This document shows, one piece after another, positions 1 to 8,486 of a stretch of 64,000 nucleotides of DNA; positions within the stretch are counted from its first letter, which is position 1; each line of letters begins with the position of its first letter. The notes beneath the pieces are model-generated. The model was not told the DNA's origin. It ran no database searches and saw only the letters and a program-made list of their open reading frames with translations. The position numbers and the translations under genes were made by a program. This DNA is from BOG-938 sp035524315 (GTDB taxonomy: Bacteria; Pseudomonadota; Alphaproteobacteria; Caulobacterales; Caulobacteraceae): assembly GCA_035524315.1 (NCBI GenBank), contig DATKPD010000003.1, positions 1-64,000 on the forward strand, given 5' to 3'.

Positions 1-110
1 CGCGCCTTGACCGCGTCCTGCGGCGAGGCGGCCAAAGCCAACTGACCGCTCAGGGCCAGCACGCCCAGAACCACAACCGTCATCCGGCCCAAACTCTTAC
101 TCACTTCCAT
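1..110 (-). CDS. N-terminus of an exported protein, cut by the window edge
   Basis: Only the first 36 codons are present. They encode a typical Sec signal peptide: a short charged start, a hydrophobic core rich in V, L and A, and a probable cleavage site after LALAA. A GGGAG ribosome site lies about 10 nt before the ATG at 110. The gene follows the MFS transporter gene in the same direction after about 125 nt, so it may be the last visible member of that transcript. Nothing remains that identifies the mature protein. Confidence 0.6.
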   Translation of the reverse strand, partial: MEVSKSLGRMTVVVLGVLALSGQLALAASPQDAVKA

Positions 111-235
111 CTTGGCGTTCTCCCTACTCGGCTGCGCCGGAATGTGTCGGTGGATCAATAGGCTGCTGGCGAAGTCGTTGCGCATCGCTGAGCTGACCTT
201 GCGGAAAAGTGGGTGTGGTCGCCACGCGGACACGC

Positions 236-1483
236 CTAGAGCCGCAGCGGCCGCATGAGCAGCACCACGGCCAGGATCAATGAGACGCCCATCATCAGGA
301 AGGACGAGGCTGGGTCATGCGTCAGGCCGTTAGACCAGCCCACCAGATAGGAGCCGGCGAATCCGCCCAAGGCGCCCAGGCTGTTGATCAGGGCGCTGGC
401 GCCCCCGGCGACCGCCTTGGGCAGCACGTCGGCGGGGATGGCGAAGAACGGGGCCAGGGCGGCGATCGGTCCGATGCCGGCCAGGCACAGCAAGGGATAA
501 GACTGCCAGAACGATCCGCCGCGCAGCGCGTAAAGGCCCAGAAACGCCGCCGCGCTCAGGGCCAGGAGCAGCCCGACGATCGGCCGGCGGTCCTTGGCGC
601 GGTCGGACAGGATCGACACCACCGGCATGACCAGGGTCGTGGCCAGATACGGCGCCGACGACAGCCAGCCGATGGTGACGATGTCCTTTGCCCCCGATTC
701 CTTGATGATGGTCGGCAGCCACAAGATGAAGCCGAACAGACTGACGCCCCAGAAGAAGTAGAGCGTGGCGAAGCGCAGCACGAACGGCGAGGCGATCGCG
801 GCCCTGAAGTCTTTCGCGACCTTGAGGTCTTTCTGATCGGCGGCGATCTGGCCCTCGATCGCGTCGCGTTCAGCCGGCGCCAGCCAATGGGCCTGGGCGG
901 GCCGGTCCTGCACCAGGAACCACCAGGCCACGCCCCATACGCTCGCGGGCAGCCCTTCGGCCACGAACATCAGGCGCCAGCCGAACGCCTTGACCAGATA
1001 GCCGGAGACGATCGACATCCACAGCACCGTCACCGGCGTGCTGAGAATGATGAAGGCGTTGGCGAGCGATCGTTCGCTGCGCGCGAACCAGCAATTGACG
1101 AACATCAGGAGGGCGGGAAACACCGCCGCCTCGACGGCCCCGAGCAGGAACCGCACGATCAGCAGCAGCCACACGTTGGACACCACCCCGGTCAGGGCGG
1201 AAAAGCCGCCCCAGGCCACCAGGCAGGCGAAGATCACGACCTTGGGGCTATAGCGCTCGGCCAGGAGCGCGCCGGGCACCTGCGCTGTGAAATAGCCAAA
1301 GAAGAACAACGCCCCGACCAGCGACACCATCGACGGCGACAAGGCCAGGTCGTGCGCGATGCCGCCCGCGGCGGCGAAGGAGAAATTCACGCGGTCCAGG
1401 TAGGCGAAACTGAAGGTCACGAACAGGATCGGCGTAATGCGCAGCCAACGCGCCTTGGATCGAATTCCCGATGCGTCGGCCAT
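236..1483 (-). CDS. MFS transporter, anion:cation symporter (phthalate/hexuronate) type
   Basis: A 415-residue inner-membrane carrier with about twelve hydrophobic segments. The N-terminal YLDRVNFSFA region and the following helices fit the ACS family, which imports organic anions such as hexuronates, phthalate or tartrate. A strong GGGAGGGG site precedes the ATG. The gene is the distal member of the leftward catabolic island and has its own 169-bp upstream gap with an AT-rich GTACAT-containing site about 115 bp before the start. Inference: it takes up the acid substrate or product handled by the neighbouring enzymes. The substrate cannot be read from sequence. Confidence 0.85.
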   Translation of the reverse strand: MADASGIRSKARWLRITPILFVTFSFAYLDRVNFSFAAAGGIAHDLALSPSMVSLVGALFFFGYFTAQVPGALLAERYSPKVVIFACLVAWGGFSALTGVVSNVWLLLIVRFLLGAVEAAVFPALLMFVNCWFARSERSLANAFIILSTPVTVLWMSIVSGYLVKAFGWRLMFVAEGLPASVWGVAWWFLVQDRPAQAHWLAPAERDAIEGQIAADQKDLKVAKDFRAAIASPFVLRFATLYFFWGVSLFGFILWLPTIIKESGAKDIVTIGWLSSAPYLATTLVMPVVSILSDRAKDRRPIVGLLLALSAAAFLGLYALRGGSFWQSYPLLCLAGIGPIAALAPFFAIPADVLPKAVAGGASALINSLGALGGFAGSYLVGWSNGLTHDPASSFLMMGVSLILAVVLLMRPLRL

Positions 1484-1596
1484 TGGCCCACCCCTCCCGA
1501 TGCGCGTTTATCTGACTGAAATCACGAATGATCGTGTCGCCGCACGCCGCTTGGCCCGGGCGCGGTCTTGAACGCCGCCACTCTAACTACATCATT

Positions 1597-1618
1597 GAAC
1601 TAAATAGTACATACATAA
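1597..1618. promoter_or_regulatory. Candidate TetR-type operator upstream of the MFS gene
   Basis: An AT-rich stretch in a GC-rich setting containing GAACTAAATAGTACATA. It shares 12 of 17 positions with the site at 16079-16095 and the core GTAC(A/G)TA with the sites at 10071 and 15951. It lies about 115 bp before the MFS start, similar spacing to the other sites. This is the weakest member of the set, and only a motif search across the genome would show whether it is significant. Confidence 0.35.
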
Positions 1619-1652
1619 TTCCGTGCCTTCCGGTCCTCCCCGCTTGCTTCGC

Positions 1653-3665
1653 TCAATTCGTCGCGAAGGCCACGATCTCGTCCGACCGGATCGGCGCGCC
1701 AGAGTTGGAGCCCCCGGTCGCGACGGCGACGACATACTGCCTGCCGTCCTTGCCCAGGTAGGTGCTGGGGGTGGCGGACACCGACGCGTCGAGCTTCACC
1801 GTCCACACCTCTTGTCCGGTCTTGGCGTCGAACGCCCGGAAGCGGCTGTCGTCGGTTCCCCCGATGAACACCAGGCCGCCGGCCGTGGCGATCGAACCGC
1901 CGATATTGGGCCGGCCGGTCTTGTTCAGGTTTTCCGGCAATCCCTCGGTGAGGCCGAGAGGCGACTTCCACGCGATCGCGCCCGTGTTCACGTCGATCGC
2001 CACCAGCGAGCCCCAGGGCGGCTGGGTGCACGGGATCAGGCCCAGGGCGGGATCGCGAACGGCGAAGCGGCCGCTGGGGCCGAAGTTGCCGTAGGGGCCC
2101 TGACGGCTCCCCGGCTTGTTGCCGACCAAGGTCGCCAGGTCCACCGGCCCGCTCGCCGGCGTCTTGGCGCCGATGACCTGGCCCAACTCGTTGACGTTGA
2201 CGAACAGCAGACCGAGCGCCGGATTGAACGACGCGCCGCCCCAATTGGCGCCGCCGATCTCGCTCGGGAAGACCACGCCCGAGCGGTTGTAGAGGTTCGG
2301 CGCGAAGGGGGGGCGATCGATCACGATGCCGTTGTCCGCCACGAACTTACGGCACGCCGCAGCCAGTTCGGGCGTCACGGTGTTCATGTCCTTTTCGCTC
2401 ATGGTGTTGCGCGCCAGCGGCGCCGGCTTCACCGGGAACGGCTGGGTGGGCGAGAGCTTTTCCCCCGGCACGTCGCTTGCCGGCACGCGACGCTCCTGCA
2501 CGCCGTAGATCGGCTTGCCCGTGGTGCGGTCCAGCAGGAAAAGCAGGCCATTCTTGCCCACCACCGACAGGGCCGGAATGGTCCTGCCCCCGCGCCGAAT
2601 GTCGAACAGGGCGACTGACTCAAGGTCATAGTCCCACACGTCGTGATGGACCGCCTGGAAGTGCCAAATGTACTTGCCGGTCCTTGCGTCGACGGCGACC
2701 AGACTGGTGTCGTACAGGTTGTTGCCCGGACGGTCGCCGCCGAACAGGTCGCCCGACGGCGCCCCTAAGGGCAGGTAGACGATGCCCCGCTGCAGATCGA
2801 CGCTCATCCCGCCCCAGGCGTTGACGCCAGACCGTTGATCGGCGGAGGCCGCGACCCAGGTCTTGCCGTAGTTGGGCTCGCCCGGATGAGGAATGGTGTG
2901 GAAGGTCCACACCAACTTGCCATCGTGCAGGTCATAGGCGTTCACGTCGCCTGACGGGCCCGGCCCGCTGGTTTCGGGATCCCGACCGCCGACGATGACG
3001 ATGTTCTTGTAGGTGACGGGCGGCGACGTGGGCGGCTTGTCCAGCTTGACGAAGCCGTTGTCGCCGAACCGGGTGTTCAGAGCGCCCGTCTTCGCATCGA
3101 GGGTGAAGAGCCTGGAATCCTCGGTGCCGACCACGATCAGTGCGGGCGTCGTCGCGTCGCCCGGGAAATACTCCACGCCGCGCGTGGACGGGTTGGACTT
3201 GGCCAAGGCGTAAACCCACACCTCCTTGCCGGTGACCGCGTCGAGCGCCACGACCCGGCCATAGGGCGAGGCGATGTACATGATGCCGCCCACCACCAAA
3301 GGCGTGTCCTCCGACGGGGAGAAGCCGCCGCCGAACGCGGCCGGGCGCGGCGCCGGCGCGGCGCTCTCGTCTGGAATCCCGCTGGCCCGGGCCGCGCCGG
3401 CGTTATCCGCGCGCGGCTTGAGGTGGTAGATCCATGCGGGCTTGAGCGTGGCGACGTTCGACGGGGTGATCTGGTTGAGCGGCGAAAAGCGCATGCCACC
3501 GGCGTCATGCCCGTAGGTTGGCCATTCGGAGGAGGTCTCATAGCTGTCCGGCGCCGTTGTCTGCGACGCCGTATTGGCCGCCGCGGCGACGCCCGCGCTC
3601 GAGCAAAACAAGGCCGAGAGCGGCAAAAGCAGCTTCAGGCAACGCATGCCGACATCCTTTGTCAT
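1653..3665 (-). CDS. Periplasmic PQQ-dependent dehydrogenase (beta-propeller)
   Basis: A 670-residue quinoprotein with a signal peptide. The WPTYGHD start of the mature protein, many GKxxWxF blade repeats and the HHDVWDYD motif (carrying the catalytic Asp region) are those of PQQ glucose/alcohol dehydrogenases. The KNGLLFLLDR segment supplies the usual PQQ-contacting Lys. It lacks the five N-terminal membrane helices of mGDH and any heme c motif, so electrons must pass to a separate acceptor. An ATG at 3647 with AGGA 7 nt upstream is an equally good start and gives a cleaner signal peptide. It lies 15 nt after the isomerase gene, in the same operon. A paralogue is at 34251-36179. The substrate is unknown. 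Confidence 0.88.
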   Translation of the reverse strand: MTKDVGMRCLKLLLPLSALFCSSAGVAAAANTASQTTAPDSYETSSEWPTYGHDAGGMRFSPLNQITPSNVATLKPAWIYHLKPRADNAGAARASGIPDESAAPAPRPAAFGGGFSPSEDTPLVVGGIMYIASPYGRVVALDAVTGKEVWVYALAKSNPSTRGVEYFPGDATTPALIVVGTEDSRLFTLDAKTGALNTRFGDNGFVKLDKPPTSPPVTYKNIVIVGGRDPETSGPGPSGDVNAYDLHDGKLVWTFHTIPHPGEPNYGKTWVAASADQRSGVNAWGGMSVDLQRGIVYLPLGAPSGDLFGGDRPGNNLYDTSLVAVDARTGKYIWHFQAVHHDVWDYDLESVALFDIRRGGRTIPALSVVGKNGLLFLLDRTTGKPIYGVQERRVPASDVPGEKLSPTQPFPVKPAPLARNTMSEKDMNTVTPELAAACRKFVADNGIVIDRPPFAPNLYNRSGVVFPSEIGGANWGGASFNPALGLLFVNVNELGQVIGAKTPASGPVDLATLVGNKPGSRQGPYGNFGPSGRFAVRDPALGLIPCTQPPWGSLVAIDVNTGAIAWKSPLGLTEGLPENLNKTGRPNIGGSIATAGGLVFIGGTDDSRFRAFDAKTGQEVWTVKLDASVSATPSTYLGKDGRQYVVAVATGGSNSGAPIRSDEIVAFATN

Positions 3666-3680
3666 CGAACCCTCACGACC

Positions 3681-4598
3681 TCAGGCAAAGCCGAGGAACT
3701 GATCCATCACTTGGCGGACGCGCAGGCAGTGCGCCTCGTAGCCGACGATCTTGACCTCTTCGCTGTTGGGTATCTCCAGCGCGATCACCAGACCCGGGGG
3801 CATGGCCCCCATCAGCCCCTTCAGGTCCAGCTCGCCCTGCCCCGGCGCGTCGCGCGCTTCGCGGGCGGTGTAGAGCAGACCCTCGAGCGTGGGCGGAACG
3901 GCCGCCGGCGCGTCGCACATCTGCATGTAGTTAAAGTCGTTTCTGGGAAGTGCGGCGACCTGCGCCGGTGAGCCGCCCGAGCGGAACAGATGCAGCGGAT
4001 CGATGAGGATGCCGCCGTTGGCCTTGCCCGCCTTGCTCACCACCTCCGCGGCCGCGCCCAGGTCGCCCACCTGCATCCAGCTGGGGAACTCCAGGTCGGC
4101 GGTCAGGCCATAGCGGGCGGCGATGTCGCACATCTGCGCGAAATGGTCGATCGCGCGCGACCGGTCCGGGTCGGGGCATTGGGTCAGGAGGTGCTTGACG
4201 CCCAGTTCGGCGCCGGCTGCGATTACCGGCTCGTAGTCGGCCACCACCGTGGTGGGGCCGAGCAGGAAGACCTCGAAGTCGAGCACGCCTACACCAGTGG
4301 CGGCGATGGCGGCCTTGGTGGCGCGCAGCAGCGCCTTGTCCTTATCCAGCGGCCAGTGGGGACCGCCCGGCGTGACCTCGGTCACGCGCACGCCCGCGAA
4401 CTGGTAGCCAGTGCGCGCGGCCAGGGCCAACAGGTCTGGCGGCGCATAGGGCAAGGCCGTCAGCTGCGCCAAGGAGTAGGCCGGTTTGTGGCGTTTGGCG
4501 CCGCGCGGCAGACGGCGCGCGGCGGCGTCGACCGGCGATGAGCCCGCGAGGGCGGCCAGCCCGGCCAGGAAGGACCGGCGGCGCATCGGAGCGTTCAT
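3681..4598 (-). CDS. Exported sugar phosphate isomerase/epimerase-like TIM-barrel protein
   Basis: A 305-residue protein of the xylose-isomerase-like AP endonuclease-2 superfamily. Visible metal and active-site regions include DFEVFLL, HLLTQCPDPD, DLEFPSW, ILIDPLH and ALEIPN. The N-terminus MRRRSFLAGLAAL is a twin-arginine type signal, so the protein is probably folded in the cytoplasm and exported. That is unusual for an isomerase, but such Tat-exported members are known near carbohydrate-oxidising genes. A strong GGGAGG site precedes the ATG. The gene sits between the ThDP enzyme and the PQQ dehydrogenase. Its substrate is not identifiable. Confidence 0.75.
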   Translation of the reverse strand: MNAPMRRRSFLAGLAALAGSSPVDAAARRLPRGAKRHKPAYSLAQLTALPYAPPDLLALAARTGYQFAGVRVTEVTPGGPHWPLDKDKALLRATKAAIAATGVGVLDFEVFLLGPTTVVADYEPVIAAGAELGVKHLLTQCPDPDRSRAIDHFAQMCDIAARYGLTADLEFPSWMQVGDLGAAAEVVSKAGKANGGILIDPLHLFRSGGSPAQVAALPRNDFNYMQMCDAPAAVPPTLEGLLYTAREARDAPGQGELDLKGLMGAMPPGLVIALEIPNSEEVKIVGYEAHCLRVRQVMDQFLGFA

Positions 4599-4623
4599 GC
4601 AGACCTCCCTTGTTGTTCTTTTT

Positions 4624-4644
4624 ATAGTTATTACAGTAACTTAT
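4624..4644. promoter_or_regulatory. AT-rich inverted repeat upstream of the isomerase gene
   Basis: AGTTA (4626-4630) and TAACT (4637-4641) form an inverted repeat with a 6-nt centre, in a strikingly AT-rich 58-nt gap between the ThDP enzyme and isomerase genes. It may be an internal promoter or operator of the island. It does not match the GTAC-core sites well. Confidence 0.3.
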
Positions 4645-4656
4645 ACTAGCGTCAGC

Positions 4657-6414
4657 TCAGGTGGTGACGTGGGTTTTGCGTTCGCCCGGTGAGTAGATGT
4701 CCATGATGTTCCACCAGCCGGCGGTGGGAACGGGAGCGTTTTCCATGATCACGTCCAGCACGCAGGGCTTACCGGACGCGATGGCCGCCTCCAGCGCGGG
4801 ACGGAACGCGTCGGCGCTCTCGATCCTGACGCCGTCCACGCCGTAGGCGCGGGCGATGGCGGCGAAATCGGGCGAATTTGGCTGGCCGTTCTTTTCGAAC
4901 ACGGTGCCCAGCGTGGTGCCGTAGTGGGCTTTCTGCAGGCCGGCGATGGTGCCGAAGGCGTGGTTGTTCATCACCACCCACACCACCGCGATGTCCGACT
5001 CGAAGGCCGTGGCCAGCAGCGCCGGATTCTGACCGAAGCCGCCATCGCCCACCAAGGACACCACCACGCGCTCAGGCGCGGCGATCTTGGCCCCAAGGGC
5101 GGCCGGCGCGCCAAAGCCCATGGTGGCGAAGCCGCCGGGGGTGAGGATCGATCCGGGCTCGAGGATGTCGAACTGCTGGCCCACGCCGTTCTTGTTCCAG
5201 CCCACGTCGGTGGTGATTACGGCGTTGGCGGGCAGGACGGCGCGCGTGTCCGCCAGGATGCGCTCAGGACGCATGGGAAACTGGTCAGAGACCTCGGCCT
5301 GGGCGCGCGAGGCCTTGAACTCGGCCCGGTAGGCGGCGATGTCGCGCTTCAGCTGGGTCGCCGGCCGCGGTTCAGGATAGAGCCGCCGCGCCACGCGGTT
5401 CAGAACCTTGAGCGCCTGCTTGAGGTCGGCCACGGCGCCGATCTGGACCGGATAGTTGCGGCCGATCTCGGCCGGATCGATGTCGATCTGGATCAGGCGC
5501 GAGGGCGGGATTGCGAAGGTGTATTCCTCCTCCCACGACGAGCAGTCGGCTTCCTTGAAGCTTGTGCCCAGGCCCAGCAGCCAGTCGGCGTTGCGGCAAT
5601 GATCGTTGATGAACTTGGTGCCCCAGAACCCGGTCATGCCCAGGATCAGCGGGTGAGCGTCGCTCAGCACGCCCTTGCCCATTAGCGAGTGCGCCACCGG
5701 TATGCCCATATGATCGACGAAGGCTTCCAACTCCCGCGAGGCTTGGGCTAGCAGAACGCCTCCGCCGGCGTAGATGACCGGCCGTTCCGCCGCCGCCAGC
5801 GCCTGGACGATGCGTTCGGCGGTGTCTTCGTCGAGGGTGGGCTTATCCACAGTAGGCGCGTCGAGCAGTTGGCGATCGAACAGCGCCGTGTCGACCTTGG
5901 CCGAAAAGATGTCCATCGGCACCGACACCAGCACCGGGCCAGGCCGGCCGCTTTCGGCCAAGCGGAACGCCTTATTGAGGATCTCAGGAAACAGGTCGGC
6001 GCGCTCCACGCGCCAGGCCCGCTTGACGAAGGGCCGATAGATTTCCCACTGGGCCGCGTCGGCGTGCAGATTGACTTCCTGGTGGGGATGCTTGCCGTAG
6101 AAGTGCGAGGGCACGTCGCCCGCGATCACCACCATCGGGATCGAGTCCAAGGCCGCGTTGGCCACGCCGGTCGAGGCGTTGGTCAGGCCGGGCCCGAGGT
6201 GGCTGAGCAGGACCGACGCCTTGTGCGTCATGCGCGCGTAGCCGTCGGCCATGTGCGCCGCCACCTGTTCGTGCCGCGTGTTGACGAACTGGATCTTGCT
6301 GTTGGTCAGGGCGGTGAGCACTGCAATGTTGGTGTGCCCGCACAGGCCGAAGATATGAGAGACGCCGCGGCGCTCGAGGTAGCGAACCAGTTGGTGGGAG
6401 ACGAGGTCTTGCAT
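4657..6414 (-). CDS. Thiamine diphosphate-dependent enzyme (acetolactate synthase/2-hydroxyacyl-CoA lyase superfamily)
   Basis: A 585-residue ThDP enzyme with the usual three domains. The catalytic Glu is in RHEQVAAHMADGYAR (Glu49), and the cofactor-binding GDGGF...NN motif is in the C-terminal third. Length and layout fit the acetolactate synthase, sulfoacetaldehyde acetyltransferase, oxalyl-CoA decarboxylase and 2-hydroxyacyl-CoA lyase group. Family members cannot be told apart by these motifs. Context, directly after a CoA-transferase and a citrate-lyase-like protein, favours action on a 2-hydroxy- or 2-oxoacyl-CoA, but that is inference. AGGACA precedes the ATG. Confidence 0.85.
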   Translation of the reverse strand: MQDLVSHQLVRYLERRGVSHIFGLCGHTNIAVLTALTNSKIQFVNTRHEQVAAHMADGYARMTHKASVLLSHLGPGLTNASTGVANAALDSIPMVVIAGDVPSHFYGKHPHQEVNLHADAAQWEIYRPFVKRAWRVERADLFPEILNKAFRLAESGRPGPVLVSVPMDIFSAKVDTALFDRQLLDAPTVDKPTLDEDTAERIVQALAAAERPVIYAGGGVLLAQASRELEAFVDHMGIPVAHSLMGKGVLSDAHPLILGMTGFWGTKFINDHCRNADWLLGLGTSFKEADCSSWEEEYTFAIPPSRLIQIDIDPAEIGRNYPVQIGAVADLKQALKVLNRVARRLYPEPRPATQLKRDIAAYRAEFKASRAQAEVSDQFPMRPERILADTRAVLPANAVITTDVGWNKNGVGQQFDILEPGSILTPGGFATMGFGAPAALGAKIAAPERVVVSLVGDGGFGQNPALLATAFESDIAVVWVVMNNHAFGTIAGLQKAHYGTTLGTVFEKNGQPNSPDFAAIARAYGVDGVRIESADAFRPALEAAIASGKPCVLDVIMENAPVPTAGWWNIMDIYSPGERKTHVTT

Positions 6415-6449
6415 CGGCTTGTCCTGGAACTCGGGTCAGATGAGAGCGG

Positions 6450-7286
6450 TCACTCGGATCGCTCGAATTTTCGTCGGGGTGGGCCTGCGTAGGTGAAGGG
6501 AATGCCCTTCGGCATCGGCCCCTTCATGCGTCGTCCCGTCTTCATGACCGCCCAGGCGTGGGACAAAATCCCAACCGAGCGGGACAGAATGAACAGGCCG
6601 CGTCCCATCTCGGGCGCGAACCCCAACTCGCTGAAGATCACGGCCGTGGCCCCGTCGATATTCATCGGGATAGCCTTGCCCGTGCGCCGGCGAATGCCCG
6701 CCTCGACCTCCCGGCCGATGGCGACATAGCCGCCGCCCACCGCGCCCTTGGCGGCGGCCGCCTCGACCAGCCCCAGCAGTGGGGCGGCCCGCGGATCGAC
6801 CGGATGAAAGCGATGCCCGAAGCCGGGGATGATCTTGCCATTCTCAGCGACGTAGGCGCCCAGCGCCGCATCGACCGCAGCGGCCAGGGCCAGGCCCTGG
6901 TCCTGAAACTTACGCACAAGTTCGTACAGCGTCATGCACGCCTGCCCGGCGCCCCCGTGGGTGTCGCCCAGCACATTGATCGCCGAGGCCATGGCGTTGT
7001 TCAGGCCGATGCCGCAGCTGGCGGCCATCTGGGCGATGGCGATCGATGGCGCGTGCGGCCCGTGATCGACCGAGGCGACCAAGGCCGCCTCCAGCAGCTC
7101 GCTTTGGTCCTGTGACGGCAGTTCGCCGCGCGTCATCAGCCAGATCATCTGCACGAAGCTGATCTGGCCGATCAGGTCCTGGATCGGGTAGCCGCGGACA
7201 TCGATCTCGCCCGGATGGATGTCGATGATCTCGGTCGTCCACCAGTCCGAAGCGGCCTTCACCAAGGCGTCCGTATCGTCGGTCAT
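6450..7286 (-). CDS. Citryl-CoA lyase / citrate synthase-fold protein
   Basis: A 278-residue short form of the citrate synthase fold. The three catalytic positions are visible: His in VDHGPH (about residue 75), His in GFGHRFH (158) and Asp in NIDGATA (211). This short form is typical of the citryl-CoA lyase module rather than full citrate synthase (about 430 residues). I start it at the ATG at 7286, which overlaps the stop of the upstream CoA-transferase gene as ATGA, implying translational coupling. A longer reading to 7574 runs through the CoA-transferase gene and is not supported. Likely role: cleavage or condensation of a CoA thioester made by that CoA-transferase. Confidence 0.82.
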   Translation of the reverse strand: MTDDTDALVKAASDWWTTEIIDIHPGEIDVRGYPIQDLIGQISFVQMIWLMTRGELPSQDQSELLEAALVASVDHGPHAPSIAIAQMAASCGIGLNNAMASAINVLGDTHGGAGQACMTLYELVRKFQDQGLALAAAVDAALGAYVAENGKIIPGFGHRFHPVDPRAAPLLGLVEAAAAKGAVGGGYVAIGREVEAGIRRRTGKAIPMNIDGATAVIFSELGFAPEMGRGLFILSRSVGILSHAWAVMKTGRRMKGPMPKGIPFTYAGPPRRKFERSE

Positions 7287-8485
7287 AGGGCCCCCTCTTC
7301 GCGCAAAGCGGCAATGTCGCTTTCGCAATAGCCCAGTCCTCGTAGGACCGCATCGGTATCGGCGCCGAGCACCGGGGGCGGCGCGGGGGGCGGCGGACGC
7401 GCGCCGTCGACAAGGAAGCCGGCGCCGGCCAGGCGCAGGTCTTGATCCAGCCCCTCGATATGTCCGACAGCCTGCACCAGACCGCGCGCTTGCACCTGGG
7501 GCAGGGCCAGGGCGTCCGGCACGCTGAGCACACGCCCCGCCGGCACGCCGATCTGATTCAGCAGGCCCTCCCACTCAGCGGCGCTGCGCGTGGACAAGGC
7601 GGCCTCGAGCTCGACGGTCAGGGCTTGCCGGTTGCGTTTGCGCGCCTCGCGCTCGGCGAAGCGCGGGTCCTGAAGCAGGTCGGGGCGGCCGATCAGTTCG
7701 GCCAGAGCCACGAACTGCTCCTGCTTATTGGCCGCGATGTTGAGCAGCCCCTCGCCCGTGCGGAAAGCGCCGGACGGCGCGGCGGTGAAGTTGTCGTTAC
7801 CCATCGGCTCGGGCTCGACGCCGCAGATCAGGTAGTTGGACACCACCCAGCCCATGGTCACCAGCACCGATTCCAGCATGGACACATCGATGTAGGCGCC
7901 CTGCCCGGTCCGCTCGCGCTGGACCAGGGCGGTGGTGATGGCGAAGGCCGCGGTCACGCCGCCAATCGAATCCGCCACCGGGTAACCCACGCGCAGGGGC
8001 GCGCTCTGGGCGTCGCCCGTGATGCTCATTACGCCGCTGAGGCCCTGAACGATCTGGTCGTAGGCGGGCGCGTTCTTCATCGGGCCGGTCTGGCCAAAGC
8101 CCGAGATCGCGCAATAGATCAGCCGGGGGTTGGTCCGCCGCAGAACCTCGTGACCGACGCCCAGCCGCTCCATCACCCCGGGCCGGAAGTTCTCGACCAG
8201 CACGTCGGCCGTCTCGACCAGGCGATGCAGAATCTGGCGGCCGGCCTCGGTCTTGAGATTGAGGGTGATCGAGGACTTGCCGCCGTTCTGGGCCAGGAAG
8301 GAGGCGCCCATCTTGCGCCGGCTCAGGGCCGGGTCAGCGCCGAGCTGGCGCGCCAGATCGCCCGAGCCGGGCGTCTCCACCTTGATCACCTCGGCGCCTT
8401 GCAACGCCAGCTGGTAGGCGCACAGCGGCCCGGCCAGGACGTTGGTCAGATCCAGAACGCGCAATCCGGCCAGGGGCGAGGTCAT
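7283..8485 (-). CDS. Class III CoA-transferase (CaiB/BaiF family)
   Basis: A 400-residue protein with the family N-terminus PLAGLRVLDLTNVLAGP, the VENFRPGVMERLG segment and a candidate catalytic Asp in VADSIGG (about residue 172), equivalent to the Asp of formyl-CoA transferase. It moves CoA between carboxylic acids by a covalent aspartyl route. The ATG at 8485 fits the family start. An in-frame start at 8515 would overlap the aldehyde dehydrogenase gene. The 1-nt gap upstream and ATGA overlap downstream show a tight operon with the aldehyde dehydrogenase and citryl-CoA lyase-like genes. Confidence 0.88.
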   Translation of the reverse strand: MTSPLAGLRVLDLTNVLAGPLCAYQLALQGAEVIKVETPGSGDLARQLGADPALSRRKMGASFLAQNGGKSSITLNLKTEAGRQILHRLVETADVLVENFRPGVMERLGVGHEVLRRTNPRLIYCAISGFGQTGPMKNAPAYDQIVQGLSGVMSITGDAQSAPLRVGYPVADSIGGVTAAFAITTALVQRERTGQGAYIDVSMLESVLVTMGWVVSNYLICGVEPEPMGNDNFTAAPSGAFRTGEGLLNIAANKQEQFVALAELIGRPDLLQDPRFAEREARKRNRQALTVELEAALSTRSAAEWEGLLNQIGVPAGRVLSVPDALALPQVQARGLVQAVGHIEGLDQDLRLAGAGFLVDGARPPPPAPPPVLGADTDAVLRGLGYCESDIAALREEGAL

Positions 8486-8486
8486 G

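Noticed and set aside
317..1519. Long open frame (400 codons) on the plus strand
   Set aside because: It is antisense to the MFS gene, has Gln/Arg/Gly-rich shadow composition and no domain. It arises from high GC content.
1623..2618. 331-codon plus-strand frame across the PQQ dehydrogenase gene
   Set aside because: Same kind of antisense shadow; composition is Arg/Gly/His-rich and no motif is present.
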